The notes under the pieces: model-generated
The model's input: only the letters and a program-made list of their open reading frames with translations
Databases searched by the model: none
What the model was told of the DNA's origin: nothing
Program-made: the position numbers and the translations under genes
Assembly: GCA_024516155.1 (NCBI GenBank)
Contig: JAJJXM010000055.1
Coordinates: 186,001 to 250,000 of the forward strand
Source: Pyronema omphalodes
Taxonomy: Eukaryota; Ascomycota; Pezizomycetes; Pezizales; Pyronemataceae
Direction: 5' to 3'
Length of the DNA: 64,000 nt
Shown: one piece after another, positions 25,283 to 37,600 of the stretch
How positions within the stretch are numbered: the stretch's first letter is position 1
Layout of the letters: each line of letters starts with the position of its first letter

Positions 25283-27388
25283 CTAGAAATGAGGCCAGTA
25301 ATCAGCCCACCTGGGGGTGTCAAATGTAGTTGGCGGCGGGTCACGAATGCTTACATAAGACTCATAAGTAATCATCAAAATACAAACCAGATACCCAAAT
25401 CCCAAACAAACACAAGTCATAATAAGAAAAATATGGCCCCATAAAGTGAGAAATCTATTTCCAGGACTTGCCCCCTGCTTACGACGAACCATGCCCATAT
25501 CGTAGACACACAATAGTGCATGCCAAATCCATTGCCAGCACTGATACTCTGCAAACGCTAGGTACCATAACATCTTTGACAAATCATTATGATAGGATCC
25601 CAGAGAAGCTATCATAACCGCAGGTAAAGGACAGGCAAACATTCCGATACAGGATAATCTCCATGCCAGGCGTTCGACTTTGGTTGGGAAGTATGCGTTC
25701 CATGCTAGTCCGTGTAGAAATGCAATGACACAGATGAACACTCCTTCAACAAACATTCGTTTATTCCCCATGCTACGGTCAAAGTTTGGTCTTTTTTGTG
25801 TCTCTTTTGAGATTTGAGGGATTAGAGTTGTTGATTCGTCACCGAGGGTTGATGGTGTTGTTGTTCTCTCGCAGTGTGAATACCATAAAATCGTTTTTGA
25901 CATGTCCATTCCTGACATCTGGACCATAGTCTGAAAATTCGAATTTTGGGTCGACTTTGACTCGGTTGCCAACTCATTTACACGTGGCCTTGGCTTTAAC
26001 CCCTCGGGTGCTTGGATCATGTCCTCAGTTATTGTACCGCCGGTGATGTAGAAGACTATGTCGTGAAGAGCCCGGGCTTTCGTACCGTTCCAACCCTGCG
26101 ATCTTGTAATGGTGAAAGGACGCCGTAAAGGATGAAGGTATCTCCAATCCGGGGTATCCGCGTATGGTGTAATTAATCGATTTACGTTTGAATCCGCAGT
26201 GGACGCTGTAGTTCATTCTGTGGTTAATGCTGTATAAGCAGCGTTTTTGTGTCCCTTTTCAATATCCGCCGGGTTTGGGTGAGGCAATGGCTCATTAGCA
26301 ATTTCAACCCCCTCCATACTGGTGAGAATTTTAGCAATCTCTTCTTCCGTGCGACCCTTTTCAATGTACTTTATTGGGGTAAGCGCCAGATTGTCGCCGT
26401 CGCCTTTTTTGACGAGATTGAGGAGAATAGGCTCGTTTACATCCAGTGGTTTATGCCACCAGAAGTAAATGATGAGAGCCGTACAAGCGACCTGAATGAG
26501 CATGTGAATCTCCAGTAAACTATCAGATAATCAGTACTAACCGCGCTATTCGAGGTTTAAAGAGAGTACTTGCGTTACATTCAAACCCTGATGCCACCTC
26601 GCGGCTGACTGAACCAGCAGCCAGACTGCCTGTGATGCGGAGAGGGCCTTGGCGAGAGTACTTTTCTTGCCTTTATCCGCAATCTGAGCCCTATCGAATT
26701 GTGGGTTTTGAAAATCAAAGTATCCTTCATGGAGATACTTGATGAATCCAGGAGGAGTGAGTGTGGCCGTAAATCTTGAAGGTTTCCTTGGATAAACTTT
26801 ACTGTATTTTTTTATAAGTGGCGTGGTAATATTTTCCGTACATTTGTGCTTCGAAACATCGAGAATAAAACCACCCATAACAACGAAGAAAGCACCATCC
26901 ATGCCTAACCATTCCGATATTTCCCTTGCCTTTTCTTTTTTAACTTTCTCGGTAGAGTTTTCTGGCAGTGGGTCCAATTTTTCAAAATAGTTATTGATAG
27001 CTTGCTGTAACAATCGCGCATCCCGCCATTGTCCATACGCACTAATCACCACACCCTCAGGGTTGATAGCCGCAATAACCATTGCCACAGCTTTATGAAT
27101 TGTTCTCGTCCACAAATTCGAATCCGAGAGAACATTCGGATGCACAGCGGTCCAGATGCAGAACAGAAACGTCAAGCTGCAACTAAGTAAAATCCCAATG
27201 GTTCCTCGACCTTTTGGCTCAGGCTCAAATCTGAAGCGTCCGACTGTTATGTTCAGACTGACGAAATCGGCATCAATGGCTGAATCTTTTTGGCCGCGCG
27301 CTACGAAGATAGACGAGAATATGATAATGCCGGCTATAGTCGAGGCTAGGACAATGTATAAACATGTATCGCGGTGAATTATTGCCAT
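25283..27388 (-). CDS. Polytopic membrane protein of a fungal-specific unknown family; GC-AG intron and in-frame TGA in an optional intron
   Basis: Preferred exons on the minus strand: 27388-26574, 26519-26320, 26205-25283; 645 aa. The first intron (26573-26520) needs a GC donor (GCAAGT) to join NVT to LLEIHMLIQVACTALIIYFWWHKPLD, the family-typical segment. The second candidate intron (26319-26206, GTATGG...CTACAG, 114 nt, divisible by three) removes an in-frame TGA at 26213-26215. If it is retained, the frame is otherwise open throughout, so a truncated protein results. Hydrophobic segments include LYIVLASTIAGIIIFSS, GILLSCSLTFLFCIWTA, the WWHKPLD helix, and a C-terminal group around VFICVIAFLHGLAWNAYFP and FLIMTCVCLGFGYLVCIL. 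The end (SIRDPPPTTFDTPRWADYWP) matches the pattern seen in fungal proteins of this architecture. Function is unknown. It may be a functional gene with an alternative splice form, or a gene beginning to decay. Confidence 0.7.
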
Positions 27389-30300
27389 TGTTACACAGCT
27401 GGTGTAAACTATTACATTCGATGGTGGTCAGTTTTTTTGTGCGCATACAATCCAAGAGGATGCCTCCTACCGAATGAATAATGAAGCAGGCTGATTTGAC
27501 TGAAATTACCTCGGTCCCGGCGCGTGATGTTTCGACAGTGTTGATCACTTCCAGGTAGAAACAATAAATTCAAGGGCGGTATCAAGAAGAAGATATATCC
27601 CCTCAGAATCCTACCGTATGCCGTAGACCGTTAACGCTATCACTAAACCGATACGTAGCACATCCCCACCGATAACGACACTCACAAGGCCAGTTACAAT
27701 ACCCATCGTACTTCTACATATGTACAAAAAAACACCTATGACGACCATACACATCACATCCCAATCCACGCTCAAATCATAGCAAGCACGATCACCGGCC
27801 GAGACTCCGGGATCCTTGTCAGCAATGTAGTAATATCGGCGAGCTTAAGCACTATCATCGCGCATAAAAGGCCAACTCAATTAAAAAACAAGTCAAGCCA
27901 AGACAAAAAACGGTTTTGATATGTATAATAAATATTTTGAGATGGCATTCTAGTCTTGAAGCACAATTTGACTGCGCTTCTACATATGTAGTTTGATAGG
28001 TGATGCTATAGTGCGTATGTACTAGCAAATCCCGGTTCTGAATAACCGCTTCACTATGCATCGTATACATACGTGTATAATGCCGGTCACTTAGTCAAGG
28101 CTATAGCGTGACAGGTGTCATCAAGCAGCTGAAAACAACGCTACCCCACTCCAACCATCCTATGTTCCACCTTGTGATAAAAAGAGGGTTGATGATTGAA
28201 TAATAGAGATCCTGAGGAACAATTCCTCTTCATCATCGTTGTGATTCAATTTAAAAGCGTGGTAGTGCAGCTAAGCTAAAAATCAGTCCAGAAGTTCACC
28301 TCATGTTTTGACATACATTCAGACGGTTGAATTGGATAGACATCACTATGGTACAGCATACGCAGATCCGCGGATACACCAATCCTATTTAGGTAAAGTA
28401 TCCGCGAGTGACATTGCATGATGACATATGAAATCGCATCATCATGCATCACTCGACGCTTACTGCAAAATGGGCATTTGCAACCCTCATAGTCACTATC
28501 CAAAATAGGCCTTAAAGGTCCCAAGCACCGTATCAGAAAATTTAAATACATTTGCCAAACTTTGCCAAGACTTTATCTCGACTGAATGTTCAGCACCCCC
28601 ATACATAGTTCAGCTCGTACGCACCCTGCGCCTACATACATGTATGTACTCCGCATTTCAGCTCATCTTAGCTCAGCTGCATCTATATCTTCACGTATAA
28701 CTAGTCCAACCATCAATAAGCCTCCATCAATCACCATGCAGCATCAATCCATAACTCAATCTTGGCAAGTATGCACATAGCGTCTGAAACGGTGTTTGTT
28801 ACATACTTGGGGCTCTACACATGCATGTGTATGTAGGATTCAATTTTCATACGCCTATGTATGGGCCAGCTTGAGCAGTGTAGAAACATGATTGATCATC
28901 GTGCCGATGCGGGGCCTATTCTATTGTTACAGTCTTACAGAGGAGATTTGTGTGTGCATTTGTGTGCAAATGCGCTTGTTTGCACGTGGAGGGGAATGGG
29001 TGGTTTGCTAATGTGTTACACATACCGGCCGGGCTATATATAACTCTATATAGCTGCGCGTGTTGGTTTACCTTTTTATCTTCTGATCGATCATTGCGCA
29101 TGGCAAATAATTGGGCGCCGGTAACCGGTTACTGATAGTTGATAACTTGGTTGTTGGTTGTTGACAAATATATAACCCAAGTTTTAAGCATATTATTATA
29201 TGAAGGTTCCATGAAAAAAAGAAAGAAAAATAGGGAACAAAGGCAGGGAGAATATGAATCAAAGGAACAAAAATAAAAGATTCTCCATTATGGAAATGTC
29301 ATTTCTTTTTTTTCTTATTTTTTTATCACCGTTTCAAGTAGAAGTTGAACATACCGCCTCTCCTCCCCCACAGCCCATCCCATCCGACTTTTGCATCTAC
29401 ACAGACGTATCCATGATAAACATCATCTCGTCTATACACATACCAAGTTCCATTACCCAATCCAGATTCCACTCCAATCCTATCTATGTAGCTACGAAAT
29501 CCCAGCTCCCCGGCACCAGCAAACCCCTTATGTCATCAGGTACGCATCCATGATTCAATGGAGACAGCAAAACAACCCCCATTTCACCACTACAATCACC
29601 TAGACACCTATCCACTAAGCGTCATGTAACTTCTTTAATTTCACTTAATTCTCATTCACATACCAAACCTTAAGGTTATGACATGTGCTATAATTTCAAT
29701 CCATGTTTTGAGACCCTGCACTAGCTTTTACCTCGGCGTCTTATTGGATTCTGGAATTCGCCCTGGGGCGTACATCTTATTTTGGGCTTGTAGCCTCTCT
29801 TCTTCTTCTTGATACTGGTTGTCTCCTCGTTGGTATATTTTAAGCTATATCTGTTCGTTCGTTCTCCTCTATAACTATTTCTTCTTCCCTCTACTTCTCG
29901 CCTCGCCTCTCTCTCATGTTCTGTCACTCTATGCTCTGCTCCCCTTCCTACCTGCTGTCTTTCTGTCCCTCTCCTGTCTCATACATCACGCATTCTCTCC
30001 TCGGCACATCTCTCTTACATCGTCTTCCTCACTTTATTCTCCCTTCAATTATCTATATACCTCTCCATCTATCTCCTATCTATCTATCTCCTATCTATCT
30101 CCTATCTATCTCCTATCTCCTATCTCCTATCTATCTATCTTCCATTTTCCCTTTCTGTTACTCCTCCTTCATAAAACAATAACAATATACCTACCCATCC
30201 CCATCCCCATCCATACCATACCATTTCTTCTTCTTTCGAAATTTCCGAATCATGTTCAAAAGCAGAAGCATTACTTGTCTGTTATATTCCAATTTCCCGT

Positions 30301-31176
30301 AGCTATATGCACTGTGCAGCAGCAGTCTGGGTGTTGACGTGTATATCCAGTCCCGGTGGAGGATGGTTCCAGCCCCTGGCCTTCTGAAAAGGGAGAGGAA
30401 AGTAAGTATAAGTATATATAATATGGCGTAAAATGGAAGGAATCGTAAGGGGGGTAGAGAAAAGAAATCATAAAATCCGTATATCCAGAAACGATTCCAT
30501 AGTTAAACAGATATAACCAATATTGCATTTAGTTGCACCCAAAACCACGGATTTTAGCGTTTTCAGCTGTGGAAATAGACCAAAAACTAACTAAACGAAC
30601 CTTTAGTAAGGAAATAGTAAACCCTGTGACATGGGGTTAAACCATCGCTTTATTGAGGGTAGACGCGGGCTTAAACGGAGGATTAAAGCGCTTAAATTTT
30701 ACGTTTTTATCTCACAAAAGGGCACCTAAAGAAAGAAAAAAGAAACAAAAAAAAGAAGTTGTATTACTAAACTACCAAACTATAAAACTAACAAACTATA
30801 AAACCACCGAACCACCGAATCACCAGAAAACCAGAAAACCAAACTACCAAGCCGCTAAACAACTATACCACAATCATAACATAACATCATCCATCGACTG
30901 CCCAATTACCAATGACCAACGAACCGACATAATAACCCGATTATTACCTGCCACCCAATAAAAGAAACCCTCCTGCTAACCTCTATAGCATTTTGTATCG
31001 CTATGTTCGTAATTTTTCTCCATCGTTGCTATTACCTCTTCTCCAGTCTCTTCGATCCTACTTCTTCTTTTGCACCTCCTTCTTCTTCTTCTCCTCGCTC
31101 CCTAGCCTCATCTTCACACTCTCTACTACATCCCCTTCTCCCTTCTTTCCTTCAACTTCCCCATCTCTCTTCCCAT
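27389..31176. other. Gene-poor intergenic region, 3.8 kb
   Basis: No convincing gene. The open frame at 28276-28551 (-) has a CxC-PFC...H...C pattern but no supporting structure. A (TATC)n/TATCTCC microsatellite occupies about 30060-30142, and pyrimidine-rich sequence fills 29790-30240 and 31000-31180. Confidence 0.5.
30060..30142. repeat. (TATC)n / (TATCTCC)n microsatellite
   Basis: Repeated CTATCTATCTCC units with small length variants. Confidence 0.8.
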
Positions 31177-33551
31177 CTAACAAACCTGTCTCCACTCTCT
31201 CTCACCCACATAAACATCACACCTATGTTTCTGCGTCTTCTCCAAATCATCAAAAATCGTATCACACCACCTACACCAAAACCTCCAATCATGTTCCTCA
31301 ACCTCATAATGATTCAACAGCTCCCGTTCGGTACTGTAGATGACTCTACAAGAGGTACAAGCCCACTGAACTTTAGGGTATGTATCCATTAGCTCTTTAC
31401 ATGGTTTTGGGATTGTTGCCAAGATGGCGTTTTGAGTAGAAGCGCGTGGGGCAGATGGGGAAATTAGGGAGCTTTGACGAGTTCTGATGGCTTGTGGTGT
31501 TGATGTGGTGGATGTGGATTTGGATAAGCTGGAGTTGATTTTGGATAATGGTGATGCCCTAGGTGATGGCCGGGGGATCTTCATGGGTGTACCGTCCTTG
31601 TTCTTTTTCGGAAGAAGCTCCTGTAACATCTTCTCGGCTGCCTCGTGATCTTCCGCCAGTTTCTTGGAGAAGAGGCGGAGCTGTTCTTGTTGCTCAGCTT
31701 CAAAGGCTCGAAGGACGGCGAGAGAGTCTGGGGTTAGCTCGCTGTTGTAGTCTATGGAAGTACTGGAGTTCTTGGGGGTTTGAAGGGTAGAGACGTGGGT
31801 TTTCTTTTTGGAGACTGGGGTGACAGTGACAGAAGGAAGTTGGCTCCTATCGAGGATGTTGCTCTGCTTCTTAGGAGTACCCTTAGTAACACTTCCTGCG
31901 GGGAAGGCTGAATCCGCGGTAGTTGTAGCGATGGTAATTCTGGGTGTTCCTGGGGATACTTCAGTAGCCTTAATGGGAGTTGCATTTTTGGCTGCTTGCT
32001 TCTTCGATTTAACAGATTCTTTCTGTTCTTTAACAAAATCCGCGAATTTTCCCTTTCCTTTTTTCGGAGTCTCTTCCAATTTGATTGGAGTTCCGAGAGT
32101 CTTGTCGAAAGAATTAAACGGGACATGCTCCGCCATAAACTTCAGAACCTCCAGCTTCCGGGAAGCATTAAGCGACAGCTCCGCTAGAACCTCGCTGATT
32201 TCAGTAGACGACAGCTTAGTACCTGGAGGATAGTTATTCATCATAAAGATCTTGAATTCAGCCGTCAGTTGATCTCTCTGCATATCCCACGTCAACCCTG
32301 CCAAGGGGTCCTTTGGTGCAACAGATTCATCATTCTTGCCGGGAGGTGAAAGCCCATCGATACCTTCCTCCATTTTCCCATCATTCTTATTGCAGCCCTC
32401 ATTGTCATTATCACCTGGCGCACGTACAGGCATCGTGGGTTCGTTGCAAGCACCACAAAACGGCGTATCACTCATCTTCACAAGTGGTTTACAGTAAAGG
32501 GGATCATCTTTCTTCCGACAAGAGATCATACTCGGATCATAGTATCCGGGCATTATATTAGCATCCCCAAAATCATAGTCCTTGAACTTCTTAATCAAGG
32601 ACGTCAATCCGGGAAACTCGTGATCGTCGGGCCCATCGGTGTTAGGAGGCTTGACAATTGGAATTGCCTTTGGTCCTGGCTTTGGGACGCGTTTAACTGA
32701 ACCCACCCTAGAAGGAGGAGCAGAGACCAAAGGCTTCCCTATGGGAGGTGGTGTGTCATAACGCTCCAGGGTCCCAATACATGGTCCGAGTGATGAAGTA
32801 AGAGATGAAACACGAGTCCCTTCATCTTGACTAGAAGCAGCCATAGGTGAGACGTCTTTGTACTGAGTTGCGTACTGGTCTGCAAATGGTGGCTGTGACA
32901 CGGTCCGGAAATTCGCAGAAGTGGATGTTTCGAAGTTATAAAACTGCTGGCCAAACTGAGACGCGACCTGACCTTGGAAACCAGCGGCAACAGACATATC
33001 GAATGATCCCATCTGCCCAGAGCCCATTGGGAAGCCATTGTATTGGGCAACCTGGGGCGCAAAAACTTGGGCTTGGGGGTGTCGCTGGTAACTCTGATTG
33101 ACTGTGACATGATAAGCATCCATATCGGAAGTAGAAACGTCTGTTTAAACATACCATTTCCCTGCTCTGGAATTCTTGGGGGATACACCTGTGTGCCATA
33201 TGCACCAAACTGGTGGAAGTTCTGATGGGTAGGTACCATAGCCTTTGGGCCTCGCGGAACAGCGGTTTGGAAAGTCCTATAGTTCTCCGTAGTTCTGTAG
33301 TGATTCTGAGCTTGTGCTTGAGCAACCGGCATTGAAGCTGAGCGGGGGATGACGCTGGGGTCGTGAAAGCTGGAGAGGCGCTTCTTGACGATGGATTCGA
33401 AGTTGAAGGGTGCTGTTATATCCACATTCTGTTCGTGGGGAGGAGGACTGAAGAAAGGATTATCCATCTTATGCTTTGTTGGTGTTTCGAGAGAGTGCAC
33501 ACTGCGTGTGAGGTCTCTTGAAGCGTCTGTGCTGAAGCTTTGACGTGTCAC
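31177..33551 (-). CDS. Uncharacterised protein with C-terminal zinc-finger pair, largely disordered
   Basis: Exons on the minus strand: 33551-33155 and 33101-31177, joined across a 53-nt intron (GTATGT...TCACAG) in phase; 773 aa. An in-frame ATG at codon 29 (MDNPFFSPPP) could be the true start. The N-terminal third is rich in Gln, Pro and Ser. A central region has a CRKKDDPLYCKPL...CGACNEP pattern that may bind zinc. A long low-complexity, Lys/Thr/Ser-rich part follows. The last 70 residues contain two short finger-like units, WACTSCRVIYSTERELLNHY and WCRWCDTIFDDLEKTQKHRC. The layout suggests a nuclear regulator or nucleic-acid binding protein, but no named family is recognised. The gene is isolated, with kilobases of repeat-rich DNA on either side. 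Confidence 0.75.
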
Positions 33552-34426
33552 TCGCGTCGATGATGATGCTTATCGTTTGATTAATCTATATCAGAGACGG
33601 CTATTGTTGAATTAGCTAGCAATAAACAAAGCCAACAAACGACGGGACAGAAGGAGTGGTGAGGGATACAAACAGTGGTGAAGTTGGATGAATTGCGCGT
33701 TTGTGGGGATGGAGATCGGATGGAGAATGGATGGAGAGTGCAAGGAAAGCTAGTCCTGCCGCAGCAGAAAGTCAGCTTCAAGATGAACCGTAGCCCTTGC
33801 GGAATAAACCATGTTTCCGGGCATTCTGTGTTGTTTGACCCTCAGGAATACAATCGACCAACTGCGGATGGTGATTGCTACAACCAGGCACCAACACAAT
33901 ATATCACTCTATGCTTGGTTATGTCACGTGATATGCAACAGACACCTATGTAGATGGGGAGCCTCGCTAGGTGGCCTTGGCTACGAGGGCATGATTAGGG
34001 CTTTTCTTTTATCCTGCATAAGGCCTTGAAGGCCTCGATCGGTGTATGATCGAAATCAAATCAAGTCCCCCACCTTGATGCAGCTGTCGAAAAAGTAACT
34101 CTACCATCCAAAATACGTACAATAACAGAATATTCAAACCCCACAACTTACATCACGGAGGGAAAGAGCAAATGACCACCCTGCCGACCTTGTCGACTAC
34201 TCTGGGGTGTTTTCCAGTGGGCTCCAGGCACATGCTCGAATCCAGATGCATTTGTAATACAAGGCTATGTCATGACTTGAGGACTGGAGGATTGAGTACA
34301 TTAACGCTAAAATAAATTCATAGATAAATCCACAACTCAAAGAAGCTACATATATAAGCATCAACCATTCCCGTATCATATAACAAATCCATTCACAAGT
34401 CTCTAAGTAAAGTCATACCGCAGCAT

Positions 34427-34507
34427 CCAATCCCCCAATCCCCCAATCCCCCAATCCCCCAATCCCCCAATCCCCCAATCCCCCAATCCCCCAATCCCCC
34501 AATCCCC
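34427..34507. repeat. (CCCCCAAT)n microsatellite
   Basis: About ten nearly identical 8-bp units in a row. Confidence 0.9.
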
Positions 34508-34548
34508 AAACCGTCCACCTCCACAGCCATCACATCACAACCAATCCA

Positions 34549-34565
34549 CCCCCCCCCCCCCCCCC

Positions 34566-34598
<33 letters not shown>
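34549..34598. repeat. C18-A32 homopolymer junction
   Basis: Eighteen C are followed without interruption by thirty-two A. It may include assembly or polymerase slippage error. Confidence 0.8.
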
Positions 34599-34601
<3 letters not shown>

Positions 34602-35749
34602 GCATACCATTTCCAGTACATTGTACATTACACAGCAACATAACCAATAACCAATAACGGAATCAATCCAAGGTACGGCAACGCATCTGTACATGGAGGG
34701 ACAAAAAAACTTTGCATTTTTAATTTGCATTTTCCATTTTCCATTTTTCAGGTTTCATCTGTTGCGACGCAACGACACAGCCACACTGCTGATTAGGGTT
34801 ACCCTAACCCTGCTCTCCCCAGCTATCCCCTGCTCTCCCCTGCTCTCCCCAGCTCTCCTCTGCTCTTCTTTTCTCTCCGCTTCTCTCCTCACCGCTCTAC
34901 TTCCGTCTTCACCGCTCCTCGTCTCTCCGCTCCTCTCTTCTCCACTACTCTCTTCTCTGCTCCGTTTCACTCATCTCCGCTCCCCTTCTCTCCGCCTCTC
35001 TCACTTCGCTCTAGCCTTTTTCCTATTCTTTTCAGACTTCTCCACTCGCCTCTCTTCAGTTTTCGTCTCATCCTTTTCTCTTCTGCCTCGCACTTCCTCT
35101 ATTCGGCTTTTCTGGCTCAATACTCATTTCTCGCTTTTGCTGTCCTTCGGCTATCTAGGTACTTAATTATGTATCTGTCTTTAGTGTTTTCTGTTTTTTT
35201 TTACAGCATTATACGTCTTGTTCGATCAGAACTGCTTCATGCTCGTTCTCAGATTTGATCAGTGTTTCCCAACCTATTCTTCTTCCTTCCGGGTCATCCT
35301 CCATAGCGGGAGCATTGCTTACCTGTATCCACTCTGCGGCGGCAATCTTGGTAGTAGAGACCATGGTGGAGAAAACTCTGGTGCATGACGCGGAGAAACG
35401 ACAAACCTGAGATATAGAGATACAGGATAACATTGTAAAATAACACATAACACGTAAATTCAACATTTAATTCATCTTTGAATGCCCAAGTAAAGTATCA
35501 CGCTGTGTCTTCAAGTGTTGAAGCAAAACCGCATCTCTGCGCACTGCAACAGCGGTACGCGCTTGCGATTTTGTGATGCGCATCTGTTAGTGTTTTAGTC
35601 AGCGGTGTGGCTGCGTCGTTGTGGCGATAATTTATTTTGGTAGGTGGGCACTCTTCCTCTGTTGCACTGCTGCGTTGCAACAGATGAAAAGTGAAAAGTG
35701 TAAATGCAAATTAAAAATGCAAAGTTTTTTTGTCCCTCCATGTACAGAT

Positions 35750-35754
35750 GCGTT
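35750..35754. repeat. Target-site duplication GCGTT (left copy)
   Basis: The same five bases occur at 37233-37237, directly outside the inverted ends of the inner element. Confidence 0.65.
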
Positions 35755-37232
35755 TACGGCAATGCATTTGTACATGGAGGGCCAAAAGAATTTTGCCACA
35801 AAACCAACACTCCATGCATGTCGCATGCACAACATCCAACAAGTGCACTTTCAACTACCCATGACCTACAAGCCACAAACACCGCTGACTAAACCACAGG
35901 CTGTGGCGCTCCATAAAATCGGAAGCGCGCAGCAAGTACATTTGTTATCTAAATGGCACAGAATATTGTTAAGCGCAAATAAAACAATGATCAAATCGAT
36001 GATATCGGTATTTTAAAACGCACATAACGCAGTAGTTAAAAAAATGAATAGAAAGGCAGTAATGCTACAGAAAATTTTGTATAACAGCGCGTATAAAAGT
36101 AAATAATGATCAGTAAAATATAGAGATTCTCTTGGGGTCGAAGCTCAGAGTAAGATATTAGAGAATTAGAGGTATTACTGTTTTTACCACTGGCAGAGAA
36201 GAAATCAAGACCGTACTGTTGTAAATATGACTTAAAACAAATAATAAAGTCATCATCAGTATGGTTCTTGCTTTCATTTTTCCTTTATTTTGTCTTTTCT
36301 CTACAGATTCTTGCTTATTATGTCCGTGAAGATCTCTTTAGCTCCTTGAATAGGTAAATCTTGATATGCATGTCACAAAACTTTCAAAAATACATCACAC
36401 ATATAGAATTAGCATTACTCTCGCGTCTAAAAGAATCACACAAAGCATTCTGGATAAAAAAAACCCCTAAATTTAAAACCTGAACAAAAGCTTATGATGC
36501 CACGGAGAAAAGAATGATTTCACCGTCAATCAAATCAAAACGCCTCGCATTTCCCTTCCTTCGATCGCCACTAAATCATTCCACTATGTATATACAGTGA
36601 AGAAAGAAAGCATTAAATATACATGGAGCAGCCGCTTCTCAAGGCAATCAACCGTGACATCATTCCGTTGCTAAAAGAAAAGTTTGTTGTTTCTATGAAG
36701 TTTCAATACGTGCTGTGGTGTTTCTATGGGGGGAAAACTACGATAGCTCAGAATATCAGCAAGAAAATCCTTTTTCCACTCCATTTATCTACTATTCTTA
36801 GGGCTGTAATGTAAAATCTCATCCTGCATCACTCCATTAGTATTCATTCATCGTACAGACTGCTTTATCTGCGCTCATAGAGTATTCTGTTCGATCTAAA
36901 TCACCACTATCTCAACAGCCACTGCAGAACCGTCCATCAATTCTTTTAAAATGACAACTGTGTTGTTTGCGCTTATAGTCTTGATGTCTTTTACTTAACA
37001 ATTGTTTGATTTACGCTTAAGAATATTTTGTGTCATTTGGATTACCACTATATGTAATGCGCGTTTCCGTGGTTTAGTCAGCGGTGTGGTATGGTTGGGG
37101 CAACGGTGTCTGTGGCTGGTGGGTGGTAGTGCGCGAAAGTGCACTTGTTGGATGTTGTGCATGCGACATACATCTGGTGTTGGTTCGGTGGCAAAATTCT
37201 TTTGGCCCTCCATGTACAAATGCATTGCCGTA
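35755..37232. mobile_element. Second, related non-autonomous TIR element nested in the right TIR of the first
   Basis: The ends are perfect inverted repeats over 45 bp (35755-35799 and 37188-37232), starting TACGGCAATGCATTTGTACA. Similarity continues, imperfectly, to about 98 bp (to 35852 and 37135). The outer element shares the motif TGTACATGGAGGG, so both belong to one family. The insertion is flanked by a direct repeat GCGTT at 35750-35754 and 37233-37237, which is part of the outer element's end. The 1.48-kb interior has no long open frame. The subterminal ACACCGCTGACTAAACCAC at 35879-35897 is inverted at 37069-37087. Confidence 0.8.
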
Positions 37233-37395
37233 GCGTTGCCGTATCCAAGACTCTTATATTACTTTTATTACTTTTATTACTTTTAATACTTTAAAAAAAC
37301 AACACATTTACATTCTCGAAAAAAAAAAAATTTCATGGGCCATAATGTAATGTTCTTATTGGCTATATTAGCTATTTTCACCAGAGTTTCGTCAT

Positions 37396-37600
37396 ATCAG
37401 TTTTATTTTTCGGGTTTTATTTTTCGGGTTTTATTTTTCGGGTTTTATTTTTCAAGTTTCATCTTAGTACTTCGTACTTTGTACTTCCAAGTTTTATTTC
37501 TCAGGTTTCATCTTCATACTTTCAGGTTTTATTTTTCAGGTTTTATTTTTCAACTTTCGGGTTTTAACTTTAACTTTGTACTGCCAGGTTTCAACTTTCA
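37396..37600. repeat. Degenerate tandem repeat, unit about 15 bp (CGGGTTTTATTTTT)
   Basis: Four close copies are at the left, followed by diverged copies (CAGGTTTTATTTTTCAGG, CAAGTTTC). Confidence 0.7.

Larger units (their letters stand above)
33552..34673. other. Intergenic region ending in simple repeats next to the TIR element
   Basis: No gene seen. The right part is an array of CCCCCAAT units (34427-34507), then a run of 18 C (34549-34566) directly followed by 32 A (34567-34598), then the target-site repeat of the TIR element. Confidence 0.55.
34674..37243. mobile_element. Non-autonomous TIR DNA transposon (outer copy), split near its right end by a related element
   Basis: The left end begins TACGGCAACGCATCTGTACA. 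From 34680 to 34732 it is perfectly repeated, inverted, at 35702-35754 (53 bp). The remaining bases of the right end (GCGTTGCCGTA) lie at 37233-37243, beyond an inserted element. A 7-bp direct repeat ATCCAAG flanks it at 34666-34672 and 37243-37249, overlapping the terminal A by one base. Without the insertion the element is about 1.1 kb. No transposase-like frame is present; the interior is pyrimidine-rich (34800-35150). Subterminal sequence related to CACACCGCTGACTAAA occurs near both ends. Superfamily is uncertain: the 7-8 bp duplication would suit hAT-like elements, but the ends do not decide it. Confidence 0.75.

Noticed and set aside
28276..28551. Open frame with a CxC-PFC...H...C pattern resembling a reverse-transcriptase C-terminal zinc knuckle
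   Set aside because: No upstream polymerase motifs on either strand; a few cysteines are not enough to call a retroelement remnant.
29819..30337. 172-codon Ser/Leu/Tyr-rich frame
   Set aside because: It spans the TATC microsatellite; translation of simple sequence.
34693..35166. 157-codon frame inside the outer TIR element
   Set aside because: The Leu/Ser-rich translation comes from a CT-rich low-complexity interior; no transposase motif.
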